Assembly (NCBI GenBank): GCA_018433015.1
Contig: JAHDSB010000135.1
Coordinates: 1-38,133 of the forward strand
Source: Clostridia bacterium
Lineage (GTDB): Bacteria > Bacillota > Peptococcia > DRI-13 > SV3-B141
DNA: 38,133 nucleotides
Direction: 5' to 3'
Positions 33,378-38,133 of this stretch are shown here, piece after piece. Position 1 is the stretch's first letter, and each line of letters opens with the position of its first letter. A program made the translations under genes and the position numbers. The notes below the pieces were generated by a model that did not search any database, had not been told where the DNA came from, and was given only the letters and a program-made list of their open reading frames with translations.

Positions 33378-34265
33378 TTAGTATTCCCTAGTCAATAAAT
33401 ATTCTGCTAACATCTTAAGGGGTTGTGTATTACCCGGTAATATCTGCAGACTGCTGACAGCTTGTTCTACAGCCTCCTCCGCAACTTGGCGGGATTTCTC
33501 TATGCCATATAAAGCAGGATATGTATTCTTACCATTTTTACTATCACTGCCCGTAGGCTTGCCTAATTTCTCTGCATCTCCTAAGACATCCAAGAGATCG
33601 TCGGTAATCTGAAAAGCTAGGCCGAAATTATCAGCATATTTTTTTAGAGCAGCCAATTGTGCCGGCTCTGCTTGATATATTAGCGCTCCGGCCCTGAGAG
33701 AAACGGAAAATAGAGCTCCCGTCTTATGGCTATGAATATACTCTAAAATATCTTTTTCCACACTTTTCCCTTCAGATATAATATCAACTACTTGACCGCC
33801 GATCATACCCAGAGTTCCTGCTGCAGCGGCTGTTTCTTTAATGACCTGGAGAGCTTCCCGATAGCAATTATGTTTAAGACCATAGTCTGCCAGTATTTCA
33901 AAAGCATAAGTCAATAAAGCATCCCCAGCCAAAACAGCCATTCCTTCCCCAAATACTTTATGGTTGGTGAGCTTGCCCCTCCGGTAATCATCATCATCCA
34001 TAGCGGGCAAGTCATCGTGGATCAAAGAATATGTATGGATCATTTCCAAAGCACAGGCCACAGGTAAAATAGGTTCAATTTCCTTATTTATGGCTTCTGC
34101 CCCGGCCAGGCACAGGATTGGTCTTAATCTTTTTCCTCCGGCAAATAAGCTGTATTTCATAGCTTCATGAATAACAGCAGGATACTGCTTTTCATCGGGT
34201 ATTATTTGCTCCAAACTCCCATTAACCATCTGGGCCCTTGTCTGTAAATACTGCTGTAAATTCAT
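33378..34265 (-). CDS. ispA: Polyprenyl synthetase (farnesyl/geranylgeranyl diphosphate synthase)
   Basis: A 295-aa prenyltransferase. The FARM motif DDLPAMDDDD and the SARM DDLLD are present, plus GGKRLRP at the N-terminal side and GGQ. It condenses IPP with allylic diphosphates, most likely to farnesyl diphosphate. I chose ATG 34265 (GGGGAGG 7 nt upstream). The longer frame to 34364 would overlap the xseB coding region and includes the RBS. Only 2 bp separate it from xseB. Confidence 0.94.
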   Translation of the reverse strand: MNLQQYLQTRAQMVNGSLEQIIPDEKQYPAVIHEAMKYSLFAGGKRLRPILCLAGAEAINKEIEPILPVACALEMIHTYSLIHDDLPAMDDDDYRRGKLTNHKVFGEGMAVLAGDALLTYAFEILADYGLKHNCYREALQVIKETAAAAGTLGMIGGQVVDIISEGKSVEKDILEYIHSHKTGALFSVSLRAGALIYQAEPAQLAALKKYADNFGLAFQITDDLLDVLGDAEKLGKPTGSDSKNGKNTYPALYGIEKSRQVAEEAVEQAVSSLQILPGNTQPLKMLAEYLLTREY

Positions 34266-34267
34266 TT

Positions 34268-34498
34268 TTATTCCTCCCCTGTGTCCAGCTCCATTTCCTG
34301 TAAACTGCCGTCCTGGTTTAAAATCTCCATTTTCTTGGCCACCCTGTCCAATTGGTTTTGACATGTCTTTATCAAATGAACTCCTTCTTCAAAGGAGGAT
34401 AATCCTTCTTCTAAAGTAATATTACCCTGCTCCAAACGCTGAATAATTCCTTCCAGCTTCTGAATATTCTCTTCATACGATTTTTCCTGATTCTTCAT
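34268..34498 (-). CDS. xseB: Exonuclease VII small subunit
   Basis: A 76-aa protein of standard XseB length and composition, with the coiled-coil [20 protein letters not shown] and LEEGLSSFEEGVHLIKTCQ. It forms exonuclease VII with XseA, degrading single-stranded DNA. Its start lies 26 bp inside xseA. Confidence 0.95.
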   Translation of the reverse strand: MKNQEKSYEENIQKLEGIIQRLEQGNITLEEGLSSFEEGVHLIKTCQNQLDRVAKKMEILNQDGSLQEMELDTGEE

Positions 34499-35705
34499 GA
34501 TAATCTTCCTTTCCTGTTACTACACAGGCAAGTTTCCCTTGATATAGTTGGATATCTAACTTATCCCCTATTTCACATCCTTGAGAGTTGTTAATGATGG
34601 AACCCTCTATATTCTTACAAATGCTGTAACCTCTAGCCAAGGTTGATAAAGGGCTAAGCGCCTGTAATTTACTGACAGATACCCGAAAAGTCTGGGCTTT
34701 TTGCTGATAAAACTTATCCATCTGCTTGAAGAGCTGAAACTCTAATTGAGCCAGCCGTTCTCGATAATTATCCACCCAGCGTTCCGGTCTTTTCATTACA
34801 CCGGTTTCGGCAAAAAAGGCCAGTTTTGTTCTTTCCTTCTCCACACGATTTGCCAGCCCGTAAGACAAGCGATCTTGCAGTTTATTTAGACCCTCTATTA
34901 GCTCAGCTTTAACAGGAACTGCTAATTCTCCTGCCATAGAAGGAGTAGCGGCACGTACATCGGCTACCAAATCGGTAATAGTAAAATCAATCTCGTGTCC
35001 TATGGCTGATATTACAGGTTTAGTAGCAGTAAAAATTGCATCGGCTATGGCTTCTGAATTGAAGACATACAAATCCTCTACCGAACCTCCACCCCGGGCC
35101 ACAATAATAACATCTATATCCTCCCGAGCATTAAGCCGCTGAATCCCCTCCACAATAGGATCTACGGCCTTTTCCCCTTGAACCGTAGCGGGATAAAGGA
35201 TCAGGGGCATACCAGGATAACGACGGCGAATAACTTTATTAATATCTCTTAAAGCGGCACCTACGGGAGAAGTAACAACACCGATTCCCTTCGGTAAAAA
35301 CGGGAGCTTTTGCTTATGCTCCGGAGCGAAATAGCCTTTAAGCTGCAATTTTTTCTTCAATTCCTCTAAGGCTAAAAAATCTAAACCCACCCCCGCCGGG
35401 ATAATTTCCTCTGCATACAATTGTAACATAGTATCCCGGGGATAGACGGAGATATAGCCCCGTACCAGACAATCCATTCCATCTTTGGGCAAAAAATTCA
35501 GCTTCCAAGCACGGCTTCTGAACATTACCGCTCTAATATTACTGTTTTTATCTTTCAGAGAAAAATAGCAGTGACCGGAGGAATGTTTTTTAAAATTAGC
35601 TATTTCCCCTCTAACCCATAAGTCCCCTAATAAAGGTTGATTATCTATGGTCCTTTGTACAACTTGGGACAGCTCGGCTACCGAATAAACCCTAGGCTTC
35701 TTCAT
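34473..35705 (-). CDS. xseA: Exonuclease VII large subunit
   Basis: A 410-aa nuclease. The N-terminal OB domain ([32 protein letters not shown]) is followed by the catalytic region with [17 protein letters not shown] and [24 protein letters not shown], then coiled-coil helices. The ATG at 35705 overlaps the end of folD, and the 3' end overlaps xseB, so the genes are translationally coupled. Confidence 0.96.
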   Translation of the reverse strand: MKKPRVYSVAELSQVVQRTIDNQPLLGDLWVRGEIANFKKHSSGHCYFSLKDKNSNIRAVMFRSRAWKLNFLPKDGMDCLVRGYISVYPRDTMLQLYAEEIIPAGVGLDFLALEELKKKLQLKGYFAPEHKQKLPFLPKGIGVVTSPVGAALRDINKVIRRRYPGMPLILYPATVQGEKAVDPIVEGIQRLNAREDIDVIIVARGGGSVEDLYVFNSEAIADAIFTATKPVISAIGHEIDFTITDLVADVRAATPSMAGELAVPVKAELIEGLNKLQDRLSYGLANRVEKERTKLAFFAETGVMKRPERWVDNYRERLAQLEFQLFKQMDKFYQQKAQTFRVSVSKLQALSPLSTLARGYSICKNIEGSIINNSQGCEIGDKLDIQLYQGKLACVVTGKEDYHEESGKIV

Positions 35706-36544
35706 TTTGCTGCCGCCTGGAGAGTATTATATAAGAGCATGGTTATAGTCATGGGACCCACGCCGCCCGGAACTGGTGTAAGCCAGCCGGCCACTTGAGA
35801 AGCACCGGCAAAATCAATATCACCTGCTAATTTTCCCGACTCTAAACGATTCATTCCCACATCGATGACAACTGCTCCCGGTTTGATCATATCCCCGGAA
35901 ATAAAATTAGCTTTTCCTACCGCCGCTACTAGAACATCCGCTGTTTTGGTAAGCTCCGCTAAATTCTTAGTCCGAGAATGACACACTGTAACCGTAGCAT
36001 GTTGCTGCAAAAGCAAGGCCGCCATAGGTTTACCCACGATGTTACTGCGCCCCACTACTACAGCCCTTTTCCCTGTGAGATCTATACCCGTAGTCTTTAT
36101 CAGCTCCATACAACCTAAAGGTGTACAAGATACCAGACTGGGGTGCCCCGTAACAAGTCGTCCTACGTTGTAAGGATGAAAACCATCCACATCTTTGTCA
36201 GGGCTGATAGCTAAGATTACCTTTTCTTCATTTATGTGCTGGGGCAGAGGAAGTTGTACTAAAACCCCATTAATATCCGTTCTGGCATTTAATTGATCCA
36301 CCAGCTCCAACAGTTCTTTTTCACTGGTAGACTCGGGAAGTCTTATCACTTCGGATTTCATCCCTACTTCTGCGCAGCCTCTTTCCTTATTTCTCACATA
36401 AATACAAGAAGCAGGATCGTTTCCTACCAAGACTACTGCTAGGCCCGGAATAATACCTCTTACTTTTAGCTTATCTACTTCCAGTTTGATTTTTGCTCTA
36501 ACTTGTTGGGCACAAGCCTTACCGTCAATAATTTGACAGGGCAT
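35702..36544 (-). CDS. folD: Bifunctional methylene-THF dehydrogenase/cyclohydrolase FolD
   Basis: A 280-aa FolD. It shows the active-site [13 protein letters not shown] with the catalytic Lys, [24 protein letters not shown], and the NADP-binding [14 protein letters not shown]. It interconverts methylene-, methenyl- and formyl-THF in one-carbon metabolism. I chose ATG 36544 (GGGGGG 6 nt upstream); the longer frame to 36628 extends into the terminator of the next gene. The gene heads the folD-xseA-xseB-ispA-DUF212-dxs-tlyA run. Confidence 0.96.
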   Translation of the reverse strand: MPCQIIDGKACAQQVRAKIKLEVDKLKVRGIIPGLAVVLVGNDPASCIYVRNKERGCAEVGMKSEVIRLPESTSEKELLELVDQLNARTDINGVLVQLPLPQHINEEKVILAISPDKDVDGFHPYNVGRLVTGHPSLVSCTPLGCMELIKTTGIDLTGKRAVVVGRSNIVGKPMAALLLQQHATVTVCHSRTKNLAELTKTADVLVAAVGKANFISGDMIKPGAVVIDVGMNRLESGKLAGDIDFAGASQVAGWLTPVPGGVGPMTITMLLYNTLQAAAK

Positions 36545-36597
36545 TTTCTTCCCCCCTTCCTTATTTACTAAACTATTTCTATATATAAGTAAAATTT

Positions 36598-36634
36598 CCC
36601 TCAGTGCCGGTATTATTCCTCCCTTCACTGAGGG
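36598..36634 (-). terminator. Probable terminator of nfnB
   Basis: A 9-bp stem CCCTCAGTG/CACTGAGGG with a 19-nt loop lies 10 bp past the nfnB stop, followed on the minus strand by AAATTTTAC. The U tract is short, so termination may be partial. Confidence 0.6.
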
Positions 36635-36643
36635 TTATTTAAT

Positions 36644-38032
36644 TTATGCCTTTTGTAAATAATCATGGATAGCACGGGCCGCTCTTTTTCCTGCTCCCAT
36701 GGCTAATATTACTGTAGCCGCACCTGTTACAATATCTCCTCCCGCAAAAACTTTCTCCCGAGAGGTAGCCCCCGTCTCTTCATCAGCTTTAATATTCCCT
36801 TTTTTCGTCAGAATAAGACCCGGGGTGGTTCTGGGGATCAGAGGGTTAGGACCTTGTCCAATAGCTACAACTACTGTATCAATAGGCACTTCATACTCGG
36901 AACCTGGGATAGGTACAGGTCTGCGTCTCCCAGAGGCATCGGGCTCACCTAAAGAGAACTCCTGACAGATCATAGAGGTTACCCGGCATGAATCGTCCCC
37001 CTTGTACTCTACGGGGCAGGTGAGCAGGTGGAATTGTACACCTTCTTCTTTAGCATGCTCAATCTCTTCATTACGGGCCGGCATTTCTTCCTCGGAGCGC
37101 CTATAAATAATGGTGCTTTCTTCCGCTCCTAAACGCAAAGCCGTTCTGGCCGCATCCATAGCCACGTTACCGGCACCTATTACAGCCACACGCTTCCCTA
37201 CTTTAATAGGAGTTTTATACTCGGGGAAAGTATAAGCTTTCATTAAGTTGATACGAGTTAAAAATTCATTGGCTGAATAGACTCCATTCAAATTTTCCCC
37301 AGGCAAATTCATGAAATTGGGTAACCCTGCTCCCGTTCCGATAAATACCGCATCATAGCCTTCTTCTAATAACTCATCCACGACTGCCATTTTACCAACT
37401 ACTGAATTCACTTGGATATCTACACCTAAATTACGAATATATTCTATTTCCTGTTGTACCACATCTTTAGGTAAACGGAATTCAGGAATTCCGTACATTA
37501 ATACTCCTCCGGCAGTGTGCAGGGCTTCAAAAATCGTTACATCATAACCAAACTTTGCTAAATCTGCCGCAGCCGTTAAACCTGCAGGGCCTGACCCGAT
37601 AACGGCTACCTTCTTATTTAAAGGAGTGGCTTTTTCCGGAACTTTCTTTTCCTGAGTTCTATCCCAATCGGCAACAAACCGTTCTAAGCGTCCGATAGCT
37701 ACAGCTGCACCTTTCTTACCTAAAATGCACTGGGCTTCGCACTGGTTTTCCTGGGGACAAACCCGACCACACACAGCAGGCAAATTATTTTTATCCTTCA
37801 GTACTTTAATGGATTCCTCCAGCTTTCCTTCTTTTAAGGCAGCAATAAACCCGGGAATATTTACTTCTACGGGGCAACCTTTAACACACTGAGGATTCTT
37901 ACAATTTAAACAGCGGGAGGCTTCTTGTACAGCCATGTCATAGCTATAGCCTAAGGCAACTTCTTGAAAATTATGTCTGCGTTCCTGAGCATCTTGTACG
38001 GGCATTGCTGCTCTCTCTTTGTTTAATGGCAT
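36644..38032 (-). CDS. nfnB: NfnB/GltD-like FAD- and iron-sulfur-containing NAD(P)H oxidoreductase
   Basis: A 462-aa protein. Two N-terminal cluster-binding motifs are visible: Cys41, 44, 49, 53 (CLNCKNPQCVKGC) and Cys88, 92, 98, 102 (CGRVCPQENQCEAQC). An FAD site (IGSGPAGLTAA) and a second NAD(P)H site (IGAGNVAMDAARTA) follow. It is annotated either as NfnB of the NADH-dependent ferredoxin:NADP+ oxidoreductase or as glutamate synthase small subunit GltA/GltD. NfnB is preferred here because an NfnA/SudB-type gene overlaps it by 10 bp and no GltB large subunit is present. NfnAB bifurcates electrons between NADPH, NAD+ and ferredoxin. Confidence 0.85.
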   Translation of the reverse strand: MPLNKERAAMPVQDAQERRHNFQEVALGYSYDMAVQEASRCLNCKNPQCVKGCPVEVNIPGFIAALKEGKLEESIKVLKDKNNLPAVCGRVCPQENQCEAQCILGKKGAAVAIGRLERFVADWDRTQEKKVPEKATPLNKKVAVIGSGPAGLTAAADLAKFGYDVTIFEALHTAGGVLMYGIPEFRLPKDVVQQEIEYIRNLGVDIQVNSVVGKMAVVDELLEEGYDAVFIGTGAGLPNFMNLPGENLNGVYSANEFLTRINLMKAYTFPEYKTPIKVGKRVAVIGAGNVAMDAARTALRLGAEESTIIYRRSEEEMPARNEEIEHAKEEGVQFHLLTCPVEYKGDDSCRVTSMICQEFSLGEPDASGRRRPVPIPGSEYEVPIDTVVVAIGQGPNPLIPRTTPGLILTKKGNIKADEETGATSREKVFAGGDIVTGAATVILAMGAGKRAARAIHDYLQKA

Positions 38033-38133
38033 TTCCTATCCCCTCCGCATTTACATTGATGTGTAGCATTTTGTTCTTCTTCCTTGAAAAAGGCTGATCT
38101 CTTCATGGCTAAATCAAAATCTACCAAATGGCC
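38023..38133 (-). CDS. nfnA: NfnA/SudB-like subunit, C-terminal end only (cut by window edge)
   Basis: The last 36 codons of a gene entering from the right edge. The sequence GHLVDFDLAMKRSAFFKEEE matches the conserved end (DGHxVDFDELMxR) of the ferredoxin:NADP+ oxidoreductase alpha subunit and related dihydroorotate dehydrogenase electron-transfer-like proteins. It overlaps the nfnB start by 10 bp, the usual coupled arrangement. The tail CKCGGDRKCH, with three Cys, is not part of the family core as I know it. Confidence 0.7.
   Translation of the reverse strand, partial: GHLVDFDLAMKRSAFFKEEEQNATHQCKCGGDRKCH

Noticed and set aside
33378-34364. Longer ispA reading frame starting at 34364
   Set aside because: It would overlap xseB by almost 100 bp, and the RBS and family alignment place the start at 34265.

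Overview
The window reads as a chromosomal segment of a low-GC, spore-forming, obligately anaerobic Firmicute of the class Clostridia. The sporulation genes spo0A, spoIVB and spoIIM, the [FeFe]-hydrogenase maturation genes hydE and hydF, an NfnAB-type bifurcating transhydrogenase, frequent TTG starts behind strong GGAGG ribosome binding sites, and the typical clostridial order xseA-xseB-ispA-DUF212-dxs-tlyA...nadK-mnmM-argR-recN...spoIVB-spo0A all point there. Genus cannot be fixed from the sequence. Nearly everything is on the minus strand, so operons run from high to low coordinates. The only well-supported large plus-strand gene is at 17875-19431. I saw no rRNA, tRNA, CRISPR array, insertion sequence or prophage.

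Layout in the direction of transcription (right to left). (1) 38133-36644: end of nfnA, then nfnB. (2) 36544-30154: folD-xseA-xseB-ispA-DUF212-dxs-tlyA (one-carbon metabolism, exonuclease VII, isoprenoid precursors, rRNA methylation). (3) 30121-29639: YbaK editing protein. (4) 29608-24262: a promoter, a roughly 220-nt leader holding a terminator-like hairpin, then TM1266-like regulator-hydE-hydF-ABC permease-ATPase-lipoprotein, closed by a strong terminator. Coupling of hydF to an SsuABC/TauABC-type transporter is unusual. (5) 24150-19424: PH-like membrane protein, membrane-anchored PD-(D/E)XK protein, nadK, mnmM, argR, recN. (6) 17875-19431 (plus): a PTS EIIC-like permease with its own N-terminal soluble domain. 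It converges on recN through a perfect 34-bp palindrome that carries both stop codons and makes both proteins end in KKTSSN. (7) 17619-15237: spoIVB, whose reading frame runs through its own terminator, then spo0A with a sigma-H-like promoter and a 0A box. (8) 15061-6694: acoR, then a sigma-54 promoter and a six-gene acetoin dehydrogenase operon (Lin0512-acoA-acoB-acoX-acoC-lpd). (9) 6651-2171: a small possibly frameshifted ORF, an LRAT-like protein, a 40-aa plus-strand ORF, a NUDIX hydrolase, DUF3231, SpoIIM and an AGCS alanine symporter. (10) 2067-1: a TetR regulator and a partial radical SAM/SPASM gene tied together by three copies of the operator CGACA-N4-TGTCG. The operator-RBS-start module is duplicated with an exact 100-bp period.

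Metabolic picture: acetoin is cleaved to acetyl-CoA and acetaldehyde under AcoR/sigma-54 control, and redox balance runs through hydrogenase and NfnAB. The least explained items are the radical SAM/TetR regulon, the PTS-like fusion, the hydEF-transporter operon with its leader, and the terminators embedded in coding sequence.
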